This document shows positions 45,731-54,284 of a stretch of DNA of 64,000 nt, one piece after another. The stretch comes from DASPGQ01 sp035457705. Its GTDB lineage: Bacteria; Acidobacteriota; Vicinamibacteria; Marinacidobacterales; SMYC01. Where the stretch lies: NCBI GenBank assembly GCA_035457705.1, contig DATIBD010000039.1, positions 434,001 through 498,000 of the forward strand, written 5' to 3'. Under the pieces are notes generated by a model, which saw nothing but the letters and a program-made list of their open reading frames with translations, had not been told where the DNA came from and made no database searches. Made by a program: the position numbers and the translations under genes. Position 1 is the first letter of the stretch. Each line of letters starts with the position of its first letter.

Positions 45731-46695
45731 CCTCGCAAGCCAGGCAGCCCACGTTTCCCGCTCTCGAGGACGTGTGCATGGCGCGCGAGCGCATCCGGAC
45801 CGTCGCTCGTCAGACTCCCCTCGTTCCCCTTCACGAGCTCCACGGCGGAGACGACGTGTTTCTCAAATTGGAAACGTTTCAACCCATTGGTTCCTTCAAG
45901 CTGCGTGGAGTATTCAACGCGGTGGCTTCGCTCCCGGACGAGGAGCGCCGGAAAGGCCTGAGTACCGTGAGCGCGGGCAACACCGCCCAGGCCCTCGCCT
46001 TTTCGGGGAGACACTTCGGGGTCGAGTCCCGCAGCGTCATGCCCGACTCGGCTCCTCGGGCCAAGATCGAAGCCATGCGGGCGTACGGAGGGGTCCCCGT
46101 GCTCGTCCCCGTTTCCGAGGTCTTTCGCTACCTCAAGGGGCGCCTGTGGGAGCGCGAGTCCTACGCCTTCATTCACCCCTGGACCAACTCGGACGTCATG
46201 ACAGGCCACGGAACGCTGGGAATCGAGATCGTCGAGCAGCTTCCCGACGTCGACACGGTTTTCGTTCCCGTGGGCGGTGGAGGGCTCATTTGCGGCGTGG
46301 GTGCCGCGCTGCGCGCTTTGAAGCCCGGGATCCGGATCGTCGGCGTCGAGCCAGCAGGCTGTCCCTCGCTCCACGAGAGTCTCCGCGCCGGCCGGCCGGT
46401 CGAGGTCGACTGTCGTACCCTCTGTGACGGGGTCGCCGTCCCCTACATAACCGACGAGATGTTTCCGCTGCTCGAGGAGCTCGTTTCCGGAACCCGGCTG
46501 GTCTCGGAAAACGACGTGATGAAAACCCTGCGGAATCTCGCGGTTTACGACAAGCTGGTGGCAGAGGCGTCGGGGTCGCTTGCCCTCGCCGCCGCCCTCT
46601 CGATGCCCGTTTCTGAACGAGGCCGCTCCGTCGCCATCGTCACCGGCGGGAGCATCGACGCCCGGAAACTGGCCGATGTGCTCTCGGGCGAGTGA
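45727..46695 (+). CDS. Fold-II PLP enzyme, threonine/serine dehydratase or racemase type
   Basis: A 322-residue enzyme with PLP Lys in IGSFKLRGV, the phosphate-binding GGGGLICGVG loop and a C-terminal TGGSID. These are features of catabolic threonine ammonia-lyase, serine racemase and threo-3-hydroxyaspartate dehydratase. There is no C-terminal ACT domain, so it is not the feedback-controlled biosynthetic IlvA. The loop after the PLP Lys usually reads SAGNHAQ; here it is VSAGNTAQALA, with Thr for His, so substrate is uncertain. TTG 45727 overlaps the yccF stop; ATG 45778 is an alternative. Confidence 0.85.
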   Translation: MTSQARQPTFPALEDVCMARERIRTVARQTPLVPLHELHGGDDVFLKLETFQPIGSFKLRGVFNAVASLPDEERRKGLSTVSAGNTAQALAFSGRHFGVESRSVMPDSAPRAKIEAMRAYGGVPVLVPVSEVFRYLKGRLWERESYAFIHPWTNSDVMTGHGTLGIEIVEQLPDVDTVFVPVGGGGLICGVGAALRALKPGIRIVGVEPAGCPSLHESLRAGRPVEVDCRTLCDGVAVPYITDEMFPLLEELVSGTRLVSENDVMKTLRNLAVYDKLVAEASGSLALAAALSMPVSERGRSVAIVTGGSIDARKLADVLSGE

Positions 46696-46738
46696 ACCCT
46701 TCCGTCCCGGATTTCGTCTGAAACGCTGGGAGGTCCCC

Positions 46739-47470
46739 ATGCGTCGTTCGTTTCGAGTCGCCCTCGCACTGACCGCCGGAATGGGCTTCGTTTGCGTCGT
46801 TCACGCCCAGATCGCTGAGGACTTCGAGCGGAGCGTCCCCTTCAATCCAGGGGGCGACCTGGTTGTCCAGAATCGAAATGGAAGCATTTCCATCTCGGCG
46901 TGCGACGAGCCGACCGTGCGAATCGAGGTCGAAAAGCGAGCCGAGTCGGAGGAAGCGCTACGCGACATCGAGATCCGGGTCGAGGGGTCCGGAGACTCCG
47001 TTCGGATCGAGACGCTTCACCATCGGCGGCGAGACGGCGGCAAGGTCGACTACCGGATCTGCCTCCCTGCCCAAGCGAGCATCATGGCGACAACGGCAAA
47101 CGGTGCTGTCACGATCGATGGCCTGAGCGGCCGCGTCAAAGCCTACTCCACCAACGGGAGCCTGAAGCTCGACGACATCGAGGGCGAGATCGAAGCCGCG
47201 ACGACGAATGGCAGCATCAATGCGAGCTACCGGCGCCTGAACGATGGACGTCATCGGTTCTCGACCACGAACGGCTCGGTGCGAGTCTGTTTACCTAAGG
47301 ATGCCGGCGGTGACTTCGACGCCGAGACGGTCAACGGCAGCATCGAGGTCGAGTTCCCGCTGACACTGACGCGCACGAGCCGTCGTCACCTGAGCGGGAG
47401 CTTCGGCAGCGGCTCCGGGTCGTTCGAGTTCCGCACCGTCAACGGCTCGGTCAAGCTCCTCGCGAACTGA
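46739..47470 (+). CDS. Secreted DUF4097-like repeat protein
   Basis: A 243-residue exported protein with a signal peptide ending near VVHAQ. The body is a right-handed beta-type repeat in which the tripeptide Asn-Gly-Ser (or Ala) recurs: NRNGSIS, TANGAVT, STNGSLK, TTNGSIN, TTNGSVR, TVNGSIE, TVNGSVK. This resembles the DUF4097 (putative adhesin, beta-helix-like) family. ATG 46739 is preceded by GGGAGG 6 bases upstream. It follows the PLP enzyme by 43 bases. Function unknown. Confidence 0.82.
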   Translation: MRRSFRVALALTAGMGFVCVVHAQIAEDFERSVPFNPGGDLVVQNRNGSISISACDEPTVRIEVEKRAESEEALRDIEIRVEGSGDSVRIETLHHRRRDGGKVDYRICLPAQASIMATTANGAVTIDGLSGRVKAYSTNGSLKLDDIEGEIEAATTNGSINASYRRLNDGRHRFSTTNGSVRVCLPKDAGGDFDAETVNGSIEVEFPLTLTRTSRRHLSGSFGSGSGSFEFRTVNGSVKLLAN

Positions 47471-47644
47471 ACTGAATCTGCACCCGGCTCCGCCGCTCGG
47501 TTCTTCGTCCCTTCGTCTTCATCGTCAATAAATCTCGGTCTCTTCTGATCTTGCCCTCTCGCGAGCCAGTTCCTGGGTTCACGAAATCAGGCATCGGGGT
47601 TAAGATGTGCCGTCGACAAGAAGCTCGGCGAGAAGAGGTTAGTT

Positions 47645-48892
47645 ATGGGAAAAGCTCTCGAGGGTGTCCGCATCCTCGACATGACGCATGTGCAATCGGG
47701 ACCGACCTGTACCCAGATTCTGGCGTGGCTCGGGGCCGACGTCATCAAGATCGAAAGACCCGGAGTCGGCGACGCGACGCGAAAACAGTTGCAAGACATT
47801 CCCGACGTGGACAGCCTCTACTTCACCATGCTCAACGGCAACAAGCGAAGTGTCACATTGAATCCAAAGACCGATACGGGCAACCAGATCTTCGCCCGGC
47901 TAATCGAGGCATGCGACGTGATGGTGGAGAACTTCGCCCCCGGAGCGATCGATCGGATGGGCTTTCCCTGGGAGAAGATCCAGGAGATCAACCCGCGCCT
48001 GATCTACGCCTCGGTCAAGGGTTTCGGGCCCGGCCCTTACGCAGATTGCAAGGTCTACGAGAACGTTGCTCAGTGCACTGGGGGCGCGGCCTCGACTACC
48101 GGCGAGATCGATGGCTTCCCCCTCGTCACCGGGGCTCAGATCGGCGATTCCGGCACGGGGATCCATCTCGTGGCCGGTATCCTCGCCGCACTCTTTCAGC
48201 GTGAGCGGACGGGTCGGGGCCAGCGGGTGGAGTGCGCCATGCAGGACGCCGTGCTCAACTTGTGCCGGGTGAAGCTCCGCGACCAGCAGCGGCTCGCGCA
48301 TGGCCCTCTCACGGAGTATCCCCAGTATCCAAACGGTGAGTTCGGCGACGCCGTGCCGCGCGCCGGAAACGCGTCGGGCGGTGGCCACCCTGGCTGGATC
48401 GTCCGATGCAAAGGGTGGGAGCGGGACCCCGACTCATACATTTATGTGATCACTCAGGCGGCGGCCTTTCCCGAGCTGGCCAAAGCCATTGGCCGCGAAG
48501 ATTGGCTCTCGGATCCGGAATGGAGTACGCCGGAGGCACGCCTGCCGAAGCTCGACCGCGTGTTCGCCGAGATCGAGAAATGGACGATGACGAAGGACAA
48601 GATGGAGGTCATGAACATCCTCAATCCGTTGAACGTGCCTTGCGGACCGGTCCTGTCCATGAGGGAGCTTGCGAACGAGCCATCGCTCCGACAAACAGGG
48701 ACGGTCGTGGAGGTCGACCATCCCGAGCGAGGCAAGTATCTGACGGTCGGCAACCCCATCAAGCTATCGGACTCCCCCGCCGAGGTCCAACGCTCCCCAC
48801 TCCTGGGCGAGCACACCGAGGAGGTTCTGAAGTCGGTCCTCGATCTCGATGATGACGAGATAGAAGCCGCCCGCAAGCAAGGCGCGATCTGA
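47645..48892 (+). CDS. frc: Formyl-CoA:oxalate CoA-transferase
   Basis: A 415-residue class III CoA-transferase. Similarity to E. coli YfdW/Frc extends end to end: VQSGPTCTQILAWLGADVIKIERPGVGD with the catalytic Asp of the family further on, YFTMLNGNKRS, VENFAPGAIDRMG, CAMQDAVLNLCRVKLRDQQRL, EYPQYPNGEFGDAVPR and PCGPVLSM. The Gly-rich lid loop GNASGGGHPGW typical of Frc is present. It transfers CoA from formyl-CoA to oxalate; oxalyl-CoA decarboxylase (oxc), its usual partner, is not in the window. AGAGG precedes the ATG by about 7 bases. Confidence 0.93.
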   Translation: MGKALEGVRILDMTHVQSGPTCTQILAWLGADVIKIERPGVGDATRKQLQDIPDVDSLYFTMLNGNKRSVTLNPKTDTGNQIFARLIEACDVMVENFAPGAIDRMGFPWEKIQEINPRLIYASVKGFGPGPYADCKVYENVAQCTGGAASTTGEIDGFPLVTGAQIGDSGTGIHLVAGILAALFQRERTGRGQRVECAMQDAVLNLCRVKLRDQQRLAHGPLTEYPQYPNGEFGDAVPRAGNASGGGHPGWIVRCKGWERDPDSYIYVITQAAAFPELAKAIGREDWLSDPEWSTPEARLPKLDRVFAEIEKWTMTKDKMEVMNILNPLNVPCGPVLSMRELANEPSLRQTGTVVEVDHPERGKYLTVGNPIKLSDSPAEVQRSPLLGEHTEEVLKSVLDLDDDEIEAARKQGAI

Positions 48893-48896
48893 CTCC

Positions 48897-49955
48897 ATGC
48901 ATGACGTTCTCGTTCTCGGCGCCTCCTACGGCTCTTTGTTCGGCACCAAGTTGTTGCTGGCCGGACATTCGGTGACGCTGGTGTGCACGAAACCGACGGC
49001 AGACCTGATAAACCGCGAGGGAACCCGGGTGCGATTGTCCGTCCGGGGACGGGCAGAGCCGGTCGAGATCGCTTCCAAGGAAATCGGGGGCCCGCTCTCC
49101 GCCACGGCCCCCGACAACGTAAACCCAGGCGCCTTCGACCTCGTCGTGCTTGGAATGCAGGAGCCTCAATACGGCTCGGAGGGGGTTCGCGATCTGATGG
49201 GACGCGTCGCAGCAGCTCGGGTGCCGTCTCTCGCCATCATGAACATCCCTCCCCTTCCCTACCTCGACCGGATTCCGAATGTGGATACGGATGGGCTAGC
49301 GGAGTGTTACACGCATCCCCACGTCTGGGAAGGCTTCGAGCCCGGCCTGGTTACGTTGGCGAGTCCCGATCCTCAGGCATTTCGTCCACCGGGAGAGCCG
49401 AAGAACGTTCTCCAGGTCGGATTACCGACCAACTTCAAAGCCGCTCCATTCGACGACGACCAGAACACGAAGCTCCTTCGCGACCTCGAGGCCGACATCG
49501 AGGCCGCCCGATTCGACCCGGGCGACGGCCCCATCGAGATTCCGGTGAAGCTCAGGGTGCACGACTCGCTCTTCGTACCGCTCTCCAAGTGGCCGATGCT
49601 CCTCACCGGCAACTACCGCTGCATTCGGCAAGACGCTCCGATCTCGATCCGGGACGCGGTCCACGGGCACGTCGAGACTTCGCACGAGATCTATGACTGG
49701 ACTCGCAGCCTGTGCATCCGGCTGGGGGCGTCCGACGATGACCTCGTCCCTTTTGAGAAATACGCCAAGGCCGCCGAAGGGCTCGTGAAGCCTTCTTCCG
49801 CGATCCGTGCGCTATTCGGCGGCGCCAAGCACATCGAACGCGTGGATTGCCTCGTGCAACGCATCGCGCGGCGGTACGGGCTTCATTCCGAAGTCCTTGA
49901 CGAGATCGTCAGCTTGGTCGACGAGCGCTTGCGCAAAAACCGCGCCGCACACTAA
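48897..49955 (+). CDS. Ketopantoate-reductase-like (ApbA/PanE fold) dehydrogenase
   Basis: A 352-residue protein with an N-terminal Rossmann motif (LVLGASYGSLFGTKLLLAGHSVTLVC) that differs from the classic GxGxxG by Ser/Tyr substitutions, and a helical C-terminal domain as in 2-dehydropantoate reductases. True PanE is about 300 residues, so this is a divergent member. It begins 5 bases after frc and is almost certainly co-transcribed, which points to acid or CoA-thioester metabolism rather than pantothenate synthesis. Confidence 0.75.
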   Translation: MHDVLVLGASYGSLFGTKLLLAGHSVTLVCTKPTADLINREGTRVRLSVRGRAEPVEIASKEIGGPLSATAPDNVNPGAFDLVVLGMQEPQYGSEGVRDLMGRVAAARVPSLAIMNIPPLPYLDRIPNVDTDGLAECYTHPHVWEGFEPGLVTLASPDPQAFRPPGEPKNVLQVGLPTNFKAAPFDDDQNTKLLRDLEADIEAARFDPGDGPIEIPVKLRVHDSLFVPLSKWPMLLTGNYRCIRQDAPISIRDAVHGHVETSHEIYDWTRSLCIRLGASDDDLVPFEKYAKAAEGLVKPSSAIRALFGGAKHIERVDCLVQRIARRYGLHSEVLDEIVSLVDERLRKNRAAH

Positions 49956-50180
49956 TGCGCGCCCAAAGTCATTAGGCAACCCCGCATGTCCGGTCAATCC
50001 GTGCCCGGTTGAGGCGGCGCGAGCACTCGCCTAAGCGTGCCGGGCTCGCTGGCGTCACACGACCGCGCGCTGCACCACGTCCGAAGGCCACGGAAATTGC
50101 CGCGCGATGGTCGCTCGTCAGACGAGGGTAGGAAGGCTGGACCTGCGCGGACCATCAGAAAGCGCCATCGAGTGATACCC

Positions 50181-50194
50181 CTAAGTTTCCTTAG
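50181..50194 (+). promoter_or_regulatory. Possible enhancer-binding-protein site
   Basis: Palindrome CTAAGTTTCCTTAG, centred about 150 bases upstream of the predicted sigma-54 start site, a usual distance for an activator. Only one clear copy was found, so this is speculative. Confidence 0.25.
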
Positions 50195-50311
50195 AGCGTC
50201 CACGGGCTCCGCCGGAGTGGTGCGGCAAATTTGGGGGAGGGCGCGAAAGAATTTCAAACGCCTCTGATCCAGCGATCTCGTCTGGGCATGCATTTAGCGC
50301 CAAAAGTGCTA

Positions 50312-50327
50312 TGGCATATGCCTTGCA
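50312..50327 (+). promoter_or_regulatory. Sigma-54 (RpoN) promoter
   Basis: TGGCATATGCCTTGCA matches the consensus TGGCAYRNNNNTTGCW at every defined position, with correct GG-to-GC spacing. Transcription should begin near 50339, 50 bases before the PA2779-like ATG. Requires an enhancer-binding activator that is not encoded nearby. Confidence 0.75.
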
Positions 50328-50388
50328 GTATTGGAACCTCGTCCGACGGGAACGCGAGATCGTGTTTCCATTCCTACGGAGGTGGTTT

Positions 50389-50787
50389 ATGCATTGCATT
50401 CGTAAGGCGACGGCCTCGTTGCTCGTGTTGTTTCTTTCCCTCCCGTCCGTTTCGATCGGCTCCGCGGAGGAGAAACATGTCGTTGACTCCGCCGATCTCG
50501 CCCAGACGATGCAGGCGCAGGTGGAACGGGAGCGAGACAACCGAGAGCTCATTCAACAGGTGCTCGAACGCCCTGAAGTCCGACAAGTATCCGAACGCTT
50601 CGGCCTCGATCTTCAGCGTGCGGAGAACGCCGTCCCGACTCTTTCCGGAAGCGAGCTGGAGGAGCTCGCCGCACGCGCCAAGAACGTCGATCGAGAATTG
50701 GCAGGAGGGGATTCCATCGTCTTGACGACGACCACCATCATCGTCATCGCCCTCCTGGTAACCGTGATCATCCTTGCCACCGATTAG
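50389..50787 (+). CDS. PA2779-like small secreted/membrane protein
   Basis: A 132-residue protein with an N-terminal signal segment (ATASLLVLFLSLPSVSIGSA), a charged helical middle (QMQ-type: MQAQVERERDNRELIQQVLERPEV and LSGSELEELAARAKNVD) and a C-terminal TM helix (TTTIIVIALLVTVIILATD). The layout and the partner gene match the PA2779 family, which is found next to PA2778-type C39 peptidases. ATG 50389 has a strong GGAGGTGG. It is the first gene under the sigma-54 promoter and 17 bases upstream of the peptidase fusion. Function unknown. Confidence 0.8.
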   Translation: MHCIRKATASLLVLFLSLPSVSIGSAEEKHVVDSADLAQTMQAQVERERDNRELIQQVLERPEVRQVSERFGLDLQRAENAVPTLSGSELEELAARAKNVDRELAGGDSIVLTTTTIIVIALLVTVIILATD

Positions 50788-50804
50788 ATCGCAGGGAAGC
50801 TCCC

Positions 50805-52856
50805 GTGCGTCTCTTCGCGGTGAGCAGCGCTTTGCAACTCGCAGCGATCGTCGGTGCGGCCCACGTCGTCACCGCCGCCCATGGTCGTCAATCGGCGCCT
50901 GCGACCGTAATCGACGTCCCTTACGTAGCGCAGACCGGGGCGCTGTGCGGCGGTGCGGCGCTCGCAATGATCTTCCGCTATTGGGGGCAAACCGAGATCT
51001 ACGCCGAGGACTTCGCACCGCTGGTGGAACGAGACGAAGAGGGGATTCGACAAGACGCGCTCGTCGCCGCGGTGAGACGGCGGGGCTGGCAGGCGATTCC
51101 CTTTTCGGGTACGCCCGAAGCCGTGCGACGCCTGCTCGGGGAGGGGCGTCCGGTCCTCGTACTGATCGAGGATCGAGAGAATCTCTATCACTATGTCGTC
51201 GTCACGGGTTGGGTCGGCAAACGCATTCTCGTCCACGATCCCGCCCGAGCCCCGTTTCGGATGTTGGAAGAGGAAGCCTTCTACCGAGCCTGGGCCCGCA
51301 CCGGCCATTGGTCGTTGCTCATCCTCCCCGGGGTCGGCGAAGAAGGATCGCGGACGGCGGAATCTTCGCTGGCTCCCGCGTCGATCGGCGGCTGCGAGCC
51401 TCTCGTCGCGGAAGGTGTGCGTCTGGCACGGGAGGGGAACCTCTCGCAGGCGAAATCGGTGTTGGAGGACGCGGCAAAGCTCTGCCCGGGTGCATCGGGA
51501 CCGCTCCGAGAGATGGCCGGCATCCACTTCCTCCAACGGGAGTGGGAGGATTCCGAGCGTCTCGCGACGAGGTCGGTGAGTCTCGACCCCGAGGATGAAC
51601 ATGCTTGGCGTCTCCTCGGAACGAGTCGTTTTCTGCAGGGGAATCTCGATGGAGCGCTGAGTGCTTTCAATCGAGTCGGAGAGCCGCGCATCGACTTGAC
51701 GCGCCTCGAAGGGCTCGACCGAACGAACCATAAAGTCGTGCGAGAGCTTCTGGACCTGACGCCGCGAGCTCTATTGACCGATCGGAAATTGAGGCGGGCT
51801 CGTCGCCGGTTGGAGTCTCTTCCGGCCTTTCTATCCTCGCGCGTGAGCTTCACCCCGCAGGCCGATGGAACCGCCAGCGTCGAAGCGGCCATCCAGGAGC
51901 GGCCGCTTTTCGTCAACGACAGGTTCGACCTCATTGCCGACGCAATCCACGCAGTTACGGAGCGAGAGCTGGGCCTGCGCCTCGCGAGCCCCATGCATGG
52001 AGGTGAGCTCTGGTCGCTCGACTGGCGATGGTGGGAAGGCCGCCCCCGACTCAATCTGTCCCTTTCCGTTCCGCGGGCTTCCGGTCTCGGCTCGATCTGG
52101 CAGGTCGACGCATCGTGGGAAGAGGAGTCCTATGTGTCCGCGATCCCTGGCGGCACGAGTGTGCTGTCGCGTGAGCGCAGGGAGCACGTGGGTTTCTCGA
52201 TGCAGGATTGGACCGAAGCCGACTTCCTCTGGGAAATCACGTTCAGCCTCGACCGATGGCGAGACCGAGGTAAGCACGCTTCGATCGGAGGAGCGATCGA
52301 GAAGCGATGGGCCAGGGATCGCATGGGAATCCGCGCCGAGGCTTCGAGCTGGGCTTCGTTGGAGGGCGGTCCTTCCTTCACCAGCGGAAGCCTCGGTTGG
52401 AGCTGGCGCTCAACCACCGGGACGGAGGGTACGATTTGGCGGGCCCGAGCTGGAATCGAGGCCGCGAGCGAGCGGGCTCCCCGCATGCTCTGGCCAGGCG
52501 CCGGGCTCGGCCACGCGAGGAAAACCCTCCTTCGGGCGCATCCACTTCTCCAGGATGGGGTCGTGGCGGGCGAGATCTTCGGACCGCGAGTCGGCCACGG
52601 CGGTTTCGAGCTCGAGAGATGGATTGCCAGCCCCTATTCGGTCCGAGTCGGGCTCGTTGCCTTCGTCGATATGGCATGCGTGGACCGAGGCATGAGCGCG
52701 AGCGGTCCCCCCGGGCAGGTCGATGTCGGAGGAGGAGCGCGCATCAAGCTTCCCGGCCAGAGCGGCCTGCTTCGAATCGATGCCGCCCACGGGCTCGTCG
52801 ACGGGAACGTCGCCTTTTCCGTGGGATGGGAGAAGCGGTGGCCCGGCTGGAATTGA
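50805..52856 (+). CDS. C39 peptidase-TPR-POTRA-Omp85 barrel fusion
   Basis: A 683-residue secreted protein. After the signal peptide comes a C39-type papain-fold domain (about 33-175) as in PA2778-type peptidases, with apparent triad Cys48 (ALCGGAALAMIF), His129 (YHYVVVTGW) and Asp145 (VHDP). TPR-like helices cover about 195-290. Residues about 305-367 look like one POTRA module (VVRELLDL, ARRRLESLPAF, VEAAIQERPL). The last 300 residues are beta-barrel-like, ending DAAHGLVDGNVAFSVGW as in BamA/D15 surface antigens. PA2778-type proteins normally stop after the TPRs. GTG 50805 has AGGGAAG upstream. Domain calls beyond C39 are inferred from pattern. Confidence 0.82.
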   Translation: MRLFAVSSALQLAAIVGAAHVVTAAHGRQSAPATVIDVPYVAQTGALCGGAALAMIFRYWGQTEIYAEDFAPLVERDEEGIRQDALVAAVRRRGWQAIPFSGTPEAVRRLLGEGRPVLVLIEDRENLYHYVVVTGWVGKRILVHDPARAPFRMLEEEAFYRAWARTGHWSLLILPGVGEEGSRTAESSLAPASIGGCEPLVAEGVRLAREGNLSQAKSVLEDAAKLCPGASGPLREMAGIHFLQREWEDSERLATRSVSLDPEDEHAWRLLGTSRFLQGNLDGALSAFNRVGEPRIDLTRLEGLDRTNHKVVRELLDLTPRALLTDRKLRRARRRLESLPAFLSSRVSFTPQADGTASVEAAIQERPLFVNDRFDLIADAIHAVTERELGLRLASPMHGGELWSLDWRWWEGRPRLNLSLSVPRASGLGSIWQVDASWEEESYVSAIPGGTSVLSRERREHVGFSMQDWTEADFLWEITFSLDRWRDRGKHASIGGAIEKRWARDRMGIRAEASSWASLEGGPSFTSGSLGWSWRSTTGTEGTIWRARAGIEAASERAPRMLWPGAGLGHARKTLLRAHPLLQDGVVAGEIFGPRVGHGGFELERWIASPYSVRVGLVAFVDMACVDRGMSASGPPGQVDVGGGARIKLPGQSGLLRIDAAHGLVDGNVAFSVGWEKRWPGWN

Positions 52857-53205
52857 CCGGCGAATCTTCGACTGGTTTGTGATCGAACAGGCCCGAAAGG
52901 CGTGCGTACCACCTCTCCGCAATGCGAACCGCCGGCCACCGCCAGCTCCTTCGAAGGGTAGTAGTAGATCACGTTGGGTCGAAGGTTGGTTGAGGCACGC
53001 TCGTCGCTCGGTGTTCTTCCAGATTGCCCAGACAGTAGCGGTCGAGCTCGAAGACCATTTGTTTTCAACCAACGGATGAGAATTCCTGGTTGAAAGCCTG
53101 CTCTTCAGCCACGCCCATCCCGAAGTCCCTGTGGACCCGCACGTCGCGATGAGGTAAGAAATAATTCGCTGACGGGTCCCTACTGTTTCCGATGAGGACG
53201 AATCG
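52857..53205. other. Gene-poor stretch with coding remnants
   Basis: No intact gene. On the minus strand a 29-codon frame from ATG 53058 (VFELDRYCLGNLEEH) stops at 52969, and another frame continues the coding pattern (VIYYYPSKELAVAGG) into 52900. This looks like a frameshifted gene fragment that I cannot identify. Confidence 0.4.
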
Positions 53206-53451
53206 ATGCTGGGAAAAGGAGCCGGTCGACCGAGTGTTCATGTTCCTCCCCGACAGTGCTGTGGGTCACCCAACCAACTCACGCCCGCGGAGGTAATCCG
53301 CCCGCGCGTGGCGGAGGAGATTCGGCGCACTCACCCGGATTGGCCCGGGGACGGGTTCATTTGCCGGGAAGATCTCGCTCGCTTCCGGTCGGCCCAGGTC
53401 CAGCGCATTCTGGAATCGAGGATGCTTACCAGGGAGCACGTTTCTCGTTGA
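53206..53451 (+). pseudogene. Truncated DUF1003-type membrane protein (N-terminal remnant)
   Basis: An 81-codon frame whose second half, TPAEVIRPRVAEEIRRTHPDW followed by FICREDLARFRSAQVQ, resembles the cytosolic start of DUF1003 membrane proteins. The TM segments that should follow are missing: the frame ends within 10 residues and runs into the opposite-strand methyltransferase remnant. I read it as a 5' fragment left by a deletion. Confidence 0.45.
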
Positions 53452-54126
53452 CCGCGAGTAGGATCTCGACTGGAACCCACATGTGCCGACCCGCGCTTTG
53501 GTAACGACGAATCCCGCGTCCAGAACCGATCGGCGGGCATAGATGGGACGGCAATCCATCAGGTTGGGAAAGTGCTCGTGGGTCCATTCATAGGCGTCGC
53601 GGACGAGCCCCGGTTTGCCCTCTCGTGAGATGGCAACTACCACAATGCGTCCACCCGCTCGAGCACACGGCGACATTCGGCCAGGACCGTGGGAATTTCC
53701 GGAGTGTCGAAAAGCTCGAGCGTAAAGCTGGTGAAAATGGCGTTCAAGGATTGGGCTTGGAAGGGCAGTTCCGCCGCGTCACCGCAAAACAGTGCGACGC
53801 GGGCTGCCAGCCCTTCTTCCCTGAGCAGTTTGCCCGTGAGACGGACCATCTCATCCGATAGCTCGACGCCGAAAACCGCACCCGCCGGGCCCACTGCCTT
53901 GGCGAGCTCCACTAAGCAATGTCCCGTAACCAAAACCGATTTCGAGAATTCGTTCGCCGGGCTTCGCCGCGAGCAATTCTAAGCCTTTCGTTCGCATCGG
54001 CTGCTCAGCGTGCTCGGCGAGAAGGTCATAAACCCTGGCGATCTTGTTGTAATACGAGCGCGTTTGGCTCCTCGACCGCAATACACGCAGCACGCCCGGT
54101 CCGCGCTCATTTGCGTCAGACGACAC
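53426..54126 (-). pseudogene. UbiE-like methyltransferase broken by three frameshifts
   Basis: Reading through three shifts restores one SAM methyltransferase of about 230 residues. Frame 1 gives SYYNKIARVYDLLAEHAEQ and ILEIGFG. An extra T in GGTTACGG (53928-53929) breaks motif I, which otherwise reads GFGTGHCLVELAKAVG. Frame 2 runs to AECRRVLE, where one base is missing (VLEPGGRIVVV expected). Frame 3 gives ISREGKPGLVRDAYEWTHEHFP to VVTKAR. A third shift near 53492 restores HMWVPVEILLAVNEKRAPW and the stop at 53426. Three independent single-base lesions make a true pseudogene more likely than sequencing error. Confidence 0.75.
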
Positions 54127-54141
54127 CTGAAGACGTCCTAA

Positions 54142-54237
54142 TCACCGCTGATTAACCGCCGAGGGAGACACCGTTGCCGTCGGAACGTTTAGCATGATCA
54201 TGAGACCGAACAACCCTGCGATTCTACTTTCTTTCAT
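54142..54237 (-). CDS. Possible 31-residue peptide or secretion-signal remnant
   Basis: ATG 54237 opens a 31-residue frame (KESRIAGLFGLMIMLNVPTA...) that looks like a signal peptide and little else. No ribosome-binding site is clear. It may be the start of a deleted secreted-protein gene in this decayed patch rather than a working gene. Confidence 0.25.
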   Translation of the reverse strand: MKESRIAGLFGLMIMLNVPTATVSPSAVNQR

Positions 54238-54284
54238 GCGAAATGGAAACGGCGGCGACAACACGATTAGATTCGGTCTGTCCC

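Larger units (their letters stand above)
49956..50388 (+). other. 433-base intergenic region with sigma-54 promoter and possible activator site
   Basis: No gene is visible. A nested hairpin just after the preceding gene (CCCGG/CCGGG around 50007-50043 enclosing AGGCG/CGCCT) could end transcription. Further right are a palindrome (50181-50194) and the sigma-54 promoter (50312-50327) listed separately. Confidence 0.5.

Noticed and set aside
50226..50233. CAAATTTG palindrome as regulator site
   Set aside because: An 8-base palindrome is too short to be significant in 433 bases and has no second copy.
53637..53933. A separate 98-residue methyltransferase gene
   Set aside because: It is the middle frame of a single broken methyltransferase; its N- and C-terminal parts continue in other frames.
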